NCBI GenBank assembly: GCA_038030265.1
Contig: CM075943.1
Span: 44,268,001 to 44,332,000 of the forward strand
Source: Corythucha ciliata
Taxonomy: Eukaryota > Arthropoda > Insecta > Hemiptera > Tingidae
Direction of reading: 5' to 3'
Length of the DNA: 64,000 nucleotides
The notes under the pieces were generated by a model. The model ran no database searches. It worked only from the letters and a program-made list of their open reading frames with translations, and had not been told where the DNA came from. Positions 21,307-33,317 of the stretch are shown here, piece after piece. The position numbers were made by a program, and so were the translations under genes. Within the stretch, counting starts at the first letter, position 1. Every line of letters begins with the position of its first letter.

Positions 21307-22264
21307 TAATGCCGATGACTCCCCCCTCCCACTCATGTTACATCATTCCATCGCTTCCAAAATCATAAAATTTTGGCGTGATGTTTCAAGACAAATAAGG
21401 ATGTATAGTACCTATGCCGAATCAGTCCTGCCAAATTATTCTTTTCCCCTGCAAATTACCGGTTACCGACGCTAGGGACCTAAGGAGTCCCAGAACACCA
21501 AAACGTCAAGTTTAACGCATGAATTATCGTTTTCTGGAGGCAAAATGGTCAGTTTTTTTTTTTACATAATATAAAATCTAGAATAGAAGGCTTCAAAATT
21601 TTCAAATGAGGCGGAGGGGCTTGAAAAAGTTGGGTACGTAAAACGGGGTGAATAGGGACAGTTTTGGATTAACTGCGGTTTGAATCGCGATCTTTCAATT
21701 TTTTTTCTTCCTCTGGAAACTAGACTTAATTCTAAATCCAACCATGTAATGGATTTTGAATTTCGGAATTCAGAAACATATTTTTTTTTTTGGTTGAAAA
21801 CTGTCCCCATTCACACCTTATTCGGTAACAATAGGGACACTTACTTGTTTTACCGAAAAAACCTTTTCTGACGCATTCATGGAGCAATAGGGACTTGGTA
21901 AATTTTTTTAAAAAAGGAAGCAGATTATCAGACTTGAAACTGGATGAAAAAAATGCAATTTCAGATTCAAAAACATATATTATTAAGCGTATCAATTCAC
22001 ATTTCTTGATTTCATAGAAAATAATTTTCCAAATTATCACTGAGACAGGAACTGAATGTCAAATTAAGGCACTTTGGTAGTCCTATGGAAGAAGGACTTT
22101 CTTACATGTTTCAATATCACATAAAAAGTCACAGATTAACTAAAACGAATGACCAAACTTTTAAATCAAGGCTCAATGGCCAGTGATAGACTAGGAAGAG
22201 ATCAAAATTATTAGGGCCCACCCTAAAATTCTCCTAACAAATACTGATAGAAATGGAAAACTTA

Positions 22265-23189
22265 TAGACCGAGAGCTGGCGACAGTCCCATTCAACCGGA
22301 AGAACATAGTCACTAAAGGTGTGCAAAATGATGGCATTTGACCCCCTATTTACGAGTCCGGAAGTCTGCCATGCTGTATCTGGGGCCTAAGGATTTTATA
22401 GATAATCAAAGTCCTTAATTTGGGACATGAATTTAACCAGAAGAACATAGTCCTGAAACTAGTCTCATTTGAAAGGTTTTATGGAGCTGATTACGAATAT
22501 GAAAGTCTGCCGCCGTTTGCCTGGGGCATTTGCCCTCTGTGGCTCGCCAAACTCTCAAATCTTGGTAAATTTTAATTAACCGGAAGAACATAGTCCTTAA
22601 TTAAAATTTTCCTAATTTCGAGAGTTTGGCGAGCCACAAGGGGCAAATGCCCCAGGCAGACGATGCCAGACGACCATATTCGTAATCAGCTCCATAAAAC
22701 CTTTCGAATGAGACTAGTTTCAGGACTATGTTCTTCCGGTTAATCATTTTCCTCCGGTGCAGTTTGACTGGTCACTAAGGGCAAGTGCCCCAGGCAGACA
22801 CCGGCAGACTATCATTTTCGTATTCAGCCCCATGAAACGTGTCGCAAAAGACTATTTTCCGGACTTAGTTCTTCCGGTTAAATAATATCCCTGATTTAAG
22901 GAGTTTACTGGCCACCGAGGGTAAATGCCCCAGGCAGACGGCGGCAGACGATCTTATTCGTTGTCAGCTCCATAAAACCTTTCAAATTTTACTAGTTTCT
23001 GGACTATGTTCTTTTGGTTAAATTCATTGCCCAAATTAAGGACTTTAATTAGCTATAAAATCCTTAGGCCCCAGATACAGCATGGCAGACTTCCGGACTC
23101 GTAAATAGGGGGTCAAATGCCATCATTTTGCACACCTTTAGTGACTATGTTCTTCCGGTTGAATGGGACTGTCGCTAGCTCTCGAACTA
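22265..23189. mobile_element. Foldback element nested in the pogo-like transposon
   Basis: The outer ends are inverted: CGAGAGCTGGCGACAGTCCC from 22271 against GGGACTGTCGCTAGCTCTCG ending 23184. They are flanked by TTA at 22262-22264 and 23190-23192. The arms are built from diverged ~110-160-bp modules, each with a CCGGAAGAACATAGTC boundary, an AGTCTGCC word and a TGCCCCAGGCAGAC block. The left side has about two modules and the right side about four, meeting in a palindrome near 22600. No protein is encoded. Confidence 0.75.
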
Positions 23190-23341
23190 TTATTGGAATG
23201 TCATAATATCTACCCGTCAAAACTACTAAGTTGTGATAAATCCCAAAACTAAAACAAACTAACGATCAGGGAATCGTGAAAATGGGAGCACATAATAATC
23301 ACCAAGAAAAAATGGGTGGGACCCAACAGAAAAAAATATGT

Positions 23342-25195
23342 TCAACTCCAAAATTTGAGGGATTTCAATAAAGTCTCCACCGACAAACGAAAAAAACCGT
23401 CGAACATCAGCATTCCCCTGCGCCAGGGAGTAGGTTGTGCAGCTTGCCCAATGATGTCATCTTTTTCGAATGCAGCACAGTCCGCAACGGTGGGCCATGC
23501 AAACAGTCTTCCATTCTCCTTGTTTGAGGGATGTTCACTTAAGAAATTAGCTGAGTAGACGTCATCATCTATGGAATCAATTTGTCCGAGGAAGCACTGC
23601 TTTACTTTGGACTTGGAGCTCTTTTTAAATCGGACCAACACCCACATCCCAATCTCGACTCTCTCGAGTCTGTTGATCCCTGAATATTTTGTATGAAGCC
23701 CCTCTTCTGGCTGGGGGCCACTGGTAGTACCGGCGTCTTCCTCTTCTTCATCTGAGCTCTGGGAGTTGCTGGTACCTGTCATCAAGTCTGAATCGGGATC
23801 TAAACTTGCTTCTTCCTCATCTTCTTCAGACGATGACTCCGCAAAATCTGCCCCCTTGACGCTTCTTCCGGCAGGAACCGCAATTCTCTTCTTGCGCCCT
23901 CTATTCATCGTGTTGGCTGAATAGCGCATATCCGTTACAATGGAGATCAGGCAGGAATCCACGTCAACCCCCCCTGTAGAAGTTGAAGCACCATCTTTGA
24001 GAGCGTTACTGCACCCGCTCGGGAGTCTGCTCAAAACTGGGTTTTTGTCTAGAGGGAAAATCCCACATTTGGCGAAACCAGCTTGAATAACACGTTGGGC
24101 ATTTTCAGTCATTGAATTAATCAGCAACTTCAGAAGATGGGGAAATCGGTCCTTGGGAACGGTCGCCTGCTTTTTCCCTTCAGCAGTTATCTTCCACTGC
24201 TCTAGGATTCTGCGCCAGTGTTTTTTCACAGGACCAAAAAAACTGACATCGAGTGGCTGAGTAAGATGTGTTGAGTTGGCTGGGAGGAAGCAGAGGTGGA
24301 TTTCATGTTTCTCGCACAGCGTCGTGGCATCGAGAGTCAAATGCGACGACAAGTTGTCACCGATCAGAACTTTCCGCCCTGGTGGAAGGGTTTTTACAAA
24401 AGGTACGACGATTTTTTTCTAGCCAATTTTCGAAGCACCGTGCATCGAACCATCCTGAGGCTGTGCGGTTGTAGCGACAACCAGGAGGTCCCCCTTCAGT
24501 CCATGTGTCCCACATGTTTAGGGCCTTGTACACCACATAGGGAGGTAAGAGAACACCGTCGGCAGTTGCAGCAAACATAAGGCTGGTGCTTGCTTTGCTG
24601 TGGTTCATAACCCTCTCCGGGTACTTGCTGCCTCTTTTCACGATCACCTTCTTTCGACCAACGATTGTTCAAGTTCGTCAAAATAAGCAGAAATAATTTC
24701 GGGTGAAACAGCCGCTCTGGACCTCTTGATGTTTTGACACATGCGTGGAGCAAGTCGTGCCTTGTGCCTGTTCAAAAACGATTCAACCCAGTCATACCCA
24801 GGCATGTTGTCCTTGAAGCGCTTGGACTTAATCCCTTTACGATCTAGGTAGGACTTTACGAGGCGTCTCAGATCAAAGGGATCAAGAGGGTAGCCCCACT
24901 CCCCCATGAAAATGATTCGAGTGACAAGTACCTCCTCAACATCACTTGGTAAACATGTTTGACCGCCTTGTTTTTTCATGGGTGACGTCTGTTTGTTCTT
25001 GCTCTTCAAAAGTCGAAAGATGACACTTTTAGGAATGTTTGTGATAACACTCACTTTTCTCAAGGATTTCCCCTGCTGGCAAAGTTTCAGGGCCCTTTCG
25101 AGCGCCTCAGGGGGATGCTTCTTGTACCTCACGGTACCTCGAGGTACGTATTCACGCATGGTGGCTGTTCGGCTCCTAGAAACACTGGTTACCAT
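23342..25195 (-). pseudogene. Pogo/Tigger-type DDE transposase, broken
   Basis: It spans three minus-strand frames. 24644-25195 holds the N-terminus with a psq-like helix-turn-helix (LRKVSVITNIPKSVIFRLLK) and a CENP-B-type DNA-binding region (PGYDWVESFLNRHKARLAPR). 24357-24647 has the front of the DDE domain, from GRKKVIVKRGSKYPERVMNH to SGWFDARCFENW. 23342-24352 has the rest (second catalytic region IGDNLSSHL, FLPANSTHLTQPLDVSFFGP) and a long acidic C-terminal region ending in a WVLVRFKKSSKSKVKQCFLG-type domain. Two breaks are seen. A deletion near 24645-24665 removes the segment that normally carries the first catalytic Asp (an NYDET-type motif). A frameshift lies in an A-rich run near 24411-24417. 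The copy cannot make an active enzyme. Confidence 0.88.
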
Positions 25196-25712
25196 CAGTA
25201 TAATAGGGATGAAAAGGGGTACTTACGAAAATTCAATTAGAGCGACTGAAATATTGAAACAACGGGGTCTGGAAAAATAATAACTTGGGTGTCCCTATTG
25301 ACCCCGTTTTGATACACAAAAAAATTTTTTTTGGGAAAATAAATGTAACTCTTGAACGGATTGATGTAGACAAGATTTTAAAAAATTAATAACATTCCTA
25401 TAGACTTCTTTATTAGTAAAAAATACGTCTACTTACGGATTCCTGTCGGTGAACAGTAGCAAGAGGAAAGTAGGAGACAGTTGGTGAAATCAGCTGTTAT
25501 CCATCGTTATCAATTCGTATCAGTTCCCGCCAACCAACATGGAGAAGAGATTTGAAACTTTATCCTTGCGTTTCTCAAGAACAAGAGGACCATTTTCCCA
25601 CCAGAACCGTGTCCTTATCTTCATTTTTGGGCCCTTGGCGTCCATTTGAAGCAAATTTCCCAGAGCATTGTCCCTATTGACTCCGACGTTCCTATTCACC
25701 CCGTTTTACGTA

Positions 25713-26330
25713 GGCTCAAATCAAGCTCACAGAGCATGGATTGGTCGGAAACAGGCGATTTTAAGACTTTCATCCATTTTAGAAAAAAAGGCCCGTAAGG
25801 TTGTAGCGCGCTCCGCATTGGTCGTGGAAAACCGATGTACTTATTCACATATATGTATTGGCGTAGGAAATTTAATAACCCTAAATGTTTTGTACGAGAA
25901 GGGTTTGCTCCTAGGCCAGTCAATATAAACATCAAACATCGCAAATATGCGTGTAATTGTTTTTTCTTTTGCACATTGTTGAGGCCAATGAGAGTAGTTT
26001 ATACTCAAGTTTGCAACCTTCAAAACCTTGTGCTCAATTCGTGGCACTCGAAAAACCACGAAATTCCATCAATTTTTTAGGTTGTTGAACAAAAATACCA
26101 GAAGAAAGCATTTTTCGAGCAAGACCAAAGTATACATTGTTGAAGCCAACTATATTTGCTACAATTTAAGCCCAGTCCGAGCGTCCTACGTTTGTTATTT
26201 TCGGAGATACTGCCAATCAAGATGCTAGAAGAGTGCTATGGGTCTTGAAAAATTACCCTACCAATAAAATCTCGCTTTTTGGCGAGATTAGGTATTTTGT
26301 TGATTGCCTGTATTTCCTGAACTAACAGAA
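25713..26330. other. No gene recognised
   Basis: Mixed AT-rich sequence right of the pogo-like element. The frames are short and unrelated to known families. Confidence 0.4.
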
Positions 26331-26340
26331 CCAGGAAAGA

Positions 26341-27060
26341 TTGGTGTATTACGTTGAGCAGTTTTTGGAGAAGCGAGTGTTCCACGTGCGAGTAGGGGGT
26401 GTTATGTCAACAAGCGGAATACAGGAGAACGGAATACCACAGGGGTCGGTCCCAGGTGTGGTACTCTTTCTAGTAGCGATTGATGGGCCAGCCACAGGTT
26501 GCGATCTACATGTCAGGAGACGCGAATGAGGACCATGATAACATCTTGCAAAGGAGTATTGATCTGAAGATCAGATTAGTCGGAATGCTTGAAGAGCTGG
26601 GTTCATGTTCCCAGTGGGGAAGACGAAAGCAATCCATTTCTGCAAGTTGAGAAGACAGCACCAAGAGCCTCGCCTTGCTTTAGATGGCGGAAGAATTGAA
26701 AAGGTAAGAAACGCAAGATTCCTTGGCCTGCACTGAAATGAAAAACTTACAGGCAATTGTGGCTAAATGCTTGAAGCATTTAAACTGCATGAGAGTTCTT
26801 GCAGGGCACAAGTGGGGCTTGGAACCACACTTGTTGATTCAAATATTCTGTGCGCTAATAAGATCCACCATTGATTACGATAGCGTGGTCTATTACTCTG
26901 CGAGGAAGACAAGATTGAAAATGATCGCATCCTTGAACAGAAAAGGCCTACTCGTCGCGACTGGAGTTTTCAGAACAACACCAGATAAGAGCTTGTACGC
27001 CTTAAGCGGGGTACTATACCCCCGAAGTATTAGTCGTCAACGCTTTAGGGGAGGAGGTTT
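26341..27060 (+). pseudogene. Jockey-type non-LTR reverse transcriptase relic
   Basis: Fragments in more than one frame follow the order of a jockey-clade RT. First FLEKRVFHVRVGGVMS then ENGIPQGSVPG (the PQG motif). Then, near 26620-26720, a frame with FPVGKTKAIHFCKLRR and NARFLGLH. Then HKWGLEPHLLIQIFCALIRS, IDYDSVVYYSARK and GVFRTTPDKSLYALSG. The FADD-type catalytic motif is lost, and multiple frameshifts separate the parts. The endonuclease and ORF1 are absent, so only the 3' part of the element survives. Confidence 0.75.
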
Positions 27061-27164
27061 TAGTGGGTAGGCCCGGCCTTCGGACGAGGAGTCCCACACC
27101 TCGTGCGTAACTTGCATTTCCTCCTCCTACCAACAAAAAAAATAAATAAAAAAACAAACAAATT

Positions 27165-27300
27165 GCGAAAATGTGCTAATTCGCTGCTTAAAATTGAGGA
27201 AAGCGCCAATTCACGGCTATTATAGTGAAAAAACTGCTAATTCACGACTAAAACTGAGGATAAGCGCTAATCCATAGCTGGAAGTGGAGTGTTAAAGTAT
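27165..27300 (+). repeat. Short family-1 array
   Basis: About four to five units of the GCTAATTC..GGCTAAAATT repeat, directly after the jockey relic. Confidence 0.7.
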
Positions 27301-28789
27301 TATTCGTTGTTCAACTGAGTTTCAAGACTAATACATTATTTCTTTTCCCCTTTTTTTTTTCTGGACGTTGGTGCCACAAACTACTTGGACATCAGCTACC
27401 CCTAAGACTTCCATCCTTTCATCCTGTCACCGGACTCTCAAGTGGAATCCAAATCAAAAAGTTATCCAGCAATGCCTCCCTTCCCCCTCACACCCTTGGA
27501 CCCTATCCGGCTGTCACCGATGGCTGTCCTACACACTTTTATAGAGGCCAATGGTGAAGTTTTTTAGGGGGATTTATCATGGCGTCACACGAGGAACGCA
27601 CCAGTTTTCCCTTCTACTTTTCCTCCCCGGGAAAAATCTCTAACCGAGCGTGATATATATGAGTGAAAAAGAACTGAAACAAGAGGGTGAGGGGGGGGGG
27701 CTTTGGGGCCAGTCTATATACGAAAAGATCAGGGCCTGGGTGGCGACGGTAAAACGTTCCGGAAGGGTGTGGGTGGAGGGGTTGAGTAGAAGCTAATGTA
27801 AAAGATAAAAGTCCGCTTCGCTTGTCACAAACTTGTAAGAAAGAACAGTAAGTTCATCCCCTTTTTTTCAGTCCCCTACCAGCCCCCCCCCCACAGCCAC
27901 TCACCACCCGACAGCAAGCATTCTTCCCCCCTCACTATAGCCACCATAGAATCTTCCACTTCCTCGAAGAAAACTTACTACGATTCAATACCCACTAAAT
28001 CTCGTCTACAAATTGTTTCACTTTGGGGGCGCCGCCGTTCTTACCGCTTCAAAAACTTTAACTTCCCACTTAACTTTTCCCACCCCCGACAATAAGTTTC
28101 TTATTTTAATTATGATTTGTAGCCCCCTGATAAAAATAACTAGAAACCTAAAAATACTGCTAAATTTGAGACATTTAAAGCGAACTCTTCTATTTATTAT
28201 TTTTCCTTTGGGCTTTAAACGTTTCTATCCAAGGATAAATCAACCGACTGGAAGAAGGCTCTAAATTTTAAGGAATTGAAGGGCTGGAAAACAGAAGAAT
28301 TCGACATACGGTCTGGCAATTAACAACGCTAAAAAGAAAATGTGTTATAAGGAAAAAGAGTGGGTAGAAGTGGAGCAACATGTTTCTTTTCCCACACATT
28401 CGGCCATTTTCAAGTAATTCTCAAGCCTGATAAATTCACCCAGGATGGTCGGTGGCCGTCTATCCATGGAAAGGACTAGAGGGATCGTTCTTTTGGAAAT
28501 AAAAGGAGGAGAATGGAGAGGAGCGCCGTACACAGTGAGAGAAAAGGGCTTCTCCCTTCTGACTCTCGACAGGGACGACCATTTACGGTAAAATATCGCG
28601 GGCTAATCCACTTTCCTCTTTCCGATTTCAACACTACAATACGCTACAAAACTAAACATTGGCTATTAAAAACAGAAGGCACTCAAAACTTGCAATTTCT
28701 TAAAAATTAAGATTCTTACAACTTTCAATTTGACTCCAAACTTACCGTTTCGTTGTAATTAAGCCCCAAAACTTGCATTTTCACTGAAA
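27301..28789. other. No gene recognised
   Basis: Homopolymer-rich sequence with a G10 tract near 27689 and a C9 tract near 27885. The open frames are short and not protein-like. Confidence 0.4.
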
Positions 28790-29077
28790 TCATGACCCAT
28801 ACATTTTTTTTTTTTTTTAACAACACCCACGGGTAGGAGGGTTGTCCCCCCCCCCCCGGCACGGAATCCTAGATGGATTATTGTGCCCCCCCTGGGTCTG
28901 TGGATCTAGTCCAGGATCCCCTTCCCTCTGATAAGGTTTAGGAGGTCCTCGGCTAGAGTTTCCCCGGTCGGAGCACCCTCGAGTCGGTCGGCCCCGAAGA
29001 TGCTGAGCCGGCGGCCCGCGAGCGCCTCACATTCGAACACGATGTGATAGGCGGTCTCGTCTTCTTCCTCACACAGT

Positions 29078-32000
29078 CTACACATCGGTGACTCCGTGGT
29101 TACCCCTGATGCGGTGTAGGTGATAACGGAGTTGGCAGAATCCTGTGATAAGGCCTACCACCGTTCTAAGGTCTCTCCGGCTAAGACGGAGCAGTTTGCT
29201 CGTAAGCCTCCTGCACGGTCCTTCTACCATGCGCTTACTCTGCTGATGTCCCTCCAGTCTCTGCCAGCGAATAGCCGCCTGGGCATTCACCCACTTAGCT
29301 ATCGCCATCCTGAAGGTCGATGGCGGGACGCCGAGAGCCGGCTCCGGGCCAGTGAAGTCTCCATTCGAGCCCTCCCTGGCCAAGGAGTCCGCCTGCTCGT
29401 TCCCGTAGATACCCTTGTGCCCCGGTACCCATTCAAGGCTTACCTTGTTATCCTGGGCCAGCAGACAAAGGCTTTGGTGGCAGTGCCATACGAGCCCGGA
29501 GCTCACTATCGGAGCCGTTACTGCCTCAGTGGCAGCCTGGCTATCCGTGAGGATACGTATATGGGCATTTTGCTCGTCCCTGCGTATATTCTGAGTAGCA
29601 CATGCCTTGATTGCGTAGACTTCGGCTTGTAAGACCGAGGTGTGTACCCCCAGAGGTGTAGACAGCCTCCATTCGGGTTCCACCCCGTATACACCCCCGC
29701 ACCAGTCCCGTTATTCGTTTTAGAGCCGTCTGTAAACCACAATCGCTCCTTGTGATTTCTTTTCACCGCCTGCCCCTCACCGTACCCAAGGCGGACGGAG
29801 AAGGGACAACGTTCACCGAGGGTTTTGGGCATGATGTCCGGCATCATGCCCAGCACTGGGTTCCGAACCGTGTCCAGGATCCCAGTGTGGGACCTCCTGG
29901 AATTAAGGCCCCCACCCCTCCATAAACCATCCCATTTATGCCTTAGGGCCGACATTGCCGCCGCCCCCTTGATGAAGATGTCAACGGGAGGGAGTCCCGT
30001 CAGTATCTCCATCGTTGCAGTAGAAGTGGAGTGCATAGCCCCAGTGACCATCAGGCACGCCAGTCTCTGAACACTAGTGAGGGTATGTCTGGCCCCCACT
30101 TGTTCCGCTTTGTGCCACCAGACCACTGAGCAATATGTCAGTGCGGGTCTGACTATCACCGTATATGTATAGCCATAGGACCATTTGCGGCCTCAGTCCC
30201 CACGTTTTGCCGCAGGAATTTTTCGTCCTCATAAGCAGCATTTTACCCCTGTCGGCAACCCTGCCCAGGTGCTTGTTCCAGGTGAGCGTGGAGTCCAGGG
30301 TTACCCCCAGATACTTCACTTCCCTCCGAAGAGATAGCCTGGTATCGTAGAACAGGGGTTCTTTAAAGTCCCCCAAATTCCTCTTTCTAGTGAAGGCCAC
30401 CAGGTTGGTCTTGTCCGGGTTTACATTCAGCCCTTCCTTCCCACACCAGTCCTTCACTATATTCAATGCTGACTGAGTCAAATCCGACACCACCCCGACA
30501 TGTCGCCCTCTAATGACGACGACAATGTCGTCCGCGTATCCCTGGACATAAAACCCGTTATCAGCCAACCACACCAATAAGGAATTGGCCACCATGTCCC
30601 ACATTCGGGGTGACAGAACCCCCCCCCCACCCTGTGGTCATCCCTTCTTTACAGCCACCTCTAGGGATTCCCCAAGGAGCGTGGCGGTAACTGTTCTGCT
30701 TTCAAGCAGCACCCTCAACCAATGGTGTCGCAGATGCCATGCCGTCCTGCAGCTTCAATAACCGAGGATATAGAGGTATTGTCAAAAGCACCCTCTATGT
30801 CCAGGAAGATTCCCACCGCTAGTTCCTTGTGCTCTAGAGTATCCTCCAGCCTAGTAACCAGCTGGTGTAGCGCCGTTTCGCAGGACTTTCCCTGCTGGTA
30901 GGCAAATTGACCTGGGTGTAGTGGCCTCGAAGGGAGGCAGCTTTCCCAGATATGCCTATCCACCAGTTTTTCCAACGTCTTCAAAACGAAAGATGCTAGA
31001 CATATGGGTCGGTAGGCCTTAGCCAGTGCATATGACGGGCGCCCCGGCTTAGGAATAAACACAACCCGTGCTTTCCGCCACACCTCAGGGATTCTGCCCA
31101 TTGCCAAGCAAGCCCTGAAGATGCAGCACAGTCGTCTGGCAACCTCTGGCCCCCCTTCCTGCAGGTGTTTGGGGATTATGCCGTCCGGTCCAGGAGCTTT
31201 GAAGGGAGAAAACGAGCCTATGGCCCATTGTACCCTTCCCATTGTGACCACCTCCCTAGCCACATGCCAGTCCACCCTTGTCGCCCTCCTCCGCGAGGGC
31301 TCCACGGGTGGAATGGACGAAGCAACCCCCACGGCCCCCGGAAAGTGCACCCCCATCAGGGTCGTCAACGTTTCCGACGCCGTCGTAGTGTAACTACCGT
31401 CCACTTTCATCAGTGTGCCAACGGGATTCAGCGGGTCCTTGGGGAGAAGGCGGTGAAGGCGAGCCACCGAGGAGGTATTTTCAGCCTCCTCACAGAATCC
31501 CCTCCAGGACGCCCTCTTCGAACTCCTCAGCCCCCGCCGATACTCTGCCAGCTTGGCCCTATAATAGGTCTCCCACTGCCCGTCGCGGACTGCCCGATTA
31601 AATAGCCTCCGCGATGTTTTTCTCAACCCCTCGAGCTCCTCATTCCACCAGGGAACCTTCCTGGTCGATGAGCGCGAGCTCAGGGGAGAATTTGCTTGAT
31701 AAGAGGTTACCAGCACCTCCTGCAACTCCTGTGCTGCCCCCTCAATATCATCACCATCTCGTAGGTCCAGCTCGCCCCCCCAACTAAGCCTACCATTTAC
31801 TTCCTCTGCGAAACTGCCCCAAACCGTCTTACGAGGGTTGTAGTATGTCTCTTGTATCCTCTCCACCCCCCCGGATCTCCATGATGACATACCTGTGGTC
31901 CGAGAACGATGGAGCCTCGGACACACTCCAGTTCCTGACCCTACCGGCCAGTAAGGAAGTAGAGATGGTGAGGTCGAGGACCTCCCTCCTACTTGATGTT

Positions 32001-32549
32001 ACAAAGGTGGGCTTATTGCCCCTGTTCAACACGGATAAATCACTAGTTGCCAGGTACTCAAATAAGGACTCACCTCTGGAGTTTGTGTTGGTTCTGCCCC
32101 ATGCCAAGTGATGGGCGTTGGCATCCACACCGATAAGCAGTTGTTCGCCATTGCGCCTGCAGGCGTCGACCAGGTTGATCACCTCCGTCGGTGACGGGCC
32201 CTGATCGCTGTCTCCAGGGAAGTACGCCGAGGTCGCAACAAGCTGCTCCCTCGTGGCACCCTCCTGCCACGCCTGCTGACAGGTAGCCTGACAGCTACCA
32301 TGTCTCTGAAACAGAACTCGTTAACCGTCAATGCTCTCAATCCGCTTCTAACGTAGATGCATGCACGTGGAGTATCGACAAATCTAGAATAAATTAACTC
32401 ACCTCCAATGCCGCTCAATCCCGCCACTCGTCCCCTTGAGATCCAAGGTTCCTGAATGAGGGCGACGTCGTAGCTGCCGGCTGCTTGCGTAGGGTGGCGG
32501 ATGCCACCCTACTGTGCTGCAGGTTCACCTGAATGACCCGCAGCATCAG
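29078..32549 (-). pseudogene. LINE ORF2: endonuclease, reverse transcriptase, RNase H
   Basis: The ORF2 start appears at about 32549 (MLRVIQVNLQHS..), overlapping the end of ORF1. The APE-type endonuclease region has DVALIQEPWISRG, IGVDANAHHLAWG and FSDHRYV (catalytic D and H). The RT region (30715-31926) has APGPDGIIPKHL, VVFIPKPGRPSYALAKAYRP and FLDIEGAFDN. The catalytic box QGYADDIVVV is in 30074-30604. A C-terminal region with WGLRPQMVLWLY and RPALTYCSVVWW follows (29518-30159), then RNase H with ILTDSQAA, LEWVPGHKGIYGNEQADSLA (29078-29683). Frame breaks lie near 32475, near 30610-30720 where a G10 run has grown in the PQGG motif, and between the later segments. The copy is inactive but recent enough to be well aligned throughout. 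Confidence 0.88.
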
Positions 32550-32743
32550 AAGAGGAGGCACTCCCCGCCACCTTGAAGTTGACTCTCTGGAATGCGAAGT
32601 ACGGTTGCCAGTTATCCTTCAGCCACTCCAGAGTGTCCTTGCCGATCCCGAGTACCAGCGTCATTCCCTTGGGGTCCGCCGCACTCGAGATCAATTGCCA
32701 TCCCTCAGTCGAGAGCCCTTTATTCTGGGTCTCGAACTGAGTT
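32509..32743 (-). pseudogene. C-terminal end of LINE ORF1
   Basis: About 75 codons ending SGEPAAQ-stop. The stretch GMTLVLGIGKDTLEWLKDNW followed by QPYFAFQRVNF resembles the DUF4780-type region found in ORF1 proteins of insect LINEs. Its 3' end overlaps the ORF2 start by about 35 nt. The truncation point at 32743 coincides with the target-site duplication, so codons upstream of it belong to flanking DNA. Confidence 0.6.
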
Positions 32744-32759
32744 TCATGACCCATACATG

Positions 32760-33099
32760 CAGTTGTTTGGCAGATTATCAACCAGGAACTGGATCCAAAT
32801 AACAAAATTCCGACGCCAACCTCCTGTCTTAGTGCAGATACTCTGAACGACTATTTTGTGACATCGCGGTCCCTCCCGAAGTTCTGCAGTATACGAGTAA
32901 AGCTTCACCGCCGCGCTTGGGTGTTCGGAATGGGGCATTTTCATTTCGGAATTTCTCAGTTGAGGTGGTTTTCAGGGCAGTGTCCTCGGTGAAGCCCAGT
33001 TACTGCGCCGATGGTCTCTCACCAGCCCCTCATGGGAACCCCTCACCCCCCACCAACCAGCGTTAGCTACATGCACCTCATGGACTGGATAAACTTTTT
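32760..33099. other. No gene recognised
   Basis: Mixed sequence; the segment 33038-33078 (CAACCAGCGTTAGCTACATG) recurs at 37133-37173 as the left border of the duplicated block. Confidence 0.4.
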
Positions 33100-33317
33100 G
33101 ATTTGATTTGAAACTATAAATTGCTATAAAATTGCTTGATTGGCAAATCACGCCTTAAAAATGGCTAAATTTGCTAATTTGTGTCAGTGAAATGGCGGAA
33201 CTTACCATTCGTAGTGCAAAAATGGACAAACTGAGCCACCACGCCTGGAAAATGGATAAAAATGCAGGCAATTTGTGCCCTAAAAATAGCAGAACTAATA
33301 GTTTGCGTCTTGGAAAT
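33100..33317 (+). repeat. Family-2 ~30-bp array, left flank of hAT-like element A
   Basis: Units of CTAAAAATGGC.AAACT.A plus TTCGCGCC-like words. The array appears to continue at 36211, once the inserted element is removed. Confidence 0.65.

Larger units (their letters stand above)
21637..25710 (-). mobile_element. Pogo-like DNA transposon, 4,074 bp
   Basis: The terminal inverted repeats are perfect over 20 bp: CGTAAAACGGGGTGAATAGG at 21637-21656 and its inverse at 25691-25710. TA flanks both sides (21635-21636, 25711-25712), as expected for pogo/Tc1-type insertion. Subterminal copies of CAATAGGGAC occur at about 21828 and 21885 on the left and, inverted, at about 25289 and 25669 on the right; they could be transposase-binding sites. 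The transposase is on the minus strand and broken. A separate foldback element (22265-23189) is nested in the 3' part. Confidence 0.88.
28805..32743 (-). mobile_element. 5'-truncated LINE with 15-bp target-site duplication
   Basis: The insertion is flanked by identical TCATGACCCATACAT at 28790-28804 and 32744-32758. Its 3' end, on the minus strand, is a poly(A) tail (T-run at 28805-28819). These two signs show insertion by target-primed reverse transcription. The 5' end is truncated inside ORF1. The element carries endonuclease, reverse transcriptase and RNase H regions, which places it in the I/Loa/jockey group of non-LTR elements; the exact clade is uncertain. Length is 3,939 bp including the tail. 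Confidence 0.9.

Noticed and set aside
29120..29632. Plus-strand frame of 170 codons
   Set aside because: It is antisense to the LINE RNase H region and has no family features.
31165..31605. Plus-strand frames opposite the LINE RT
   Set aside because: They are shadows of the GC-rich ORF2 on the other strand.
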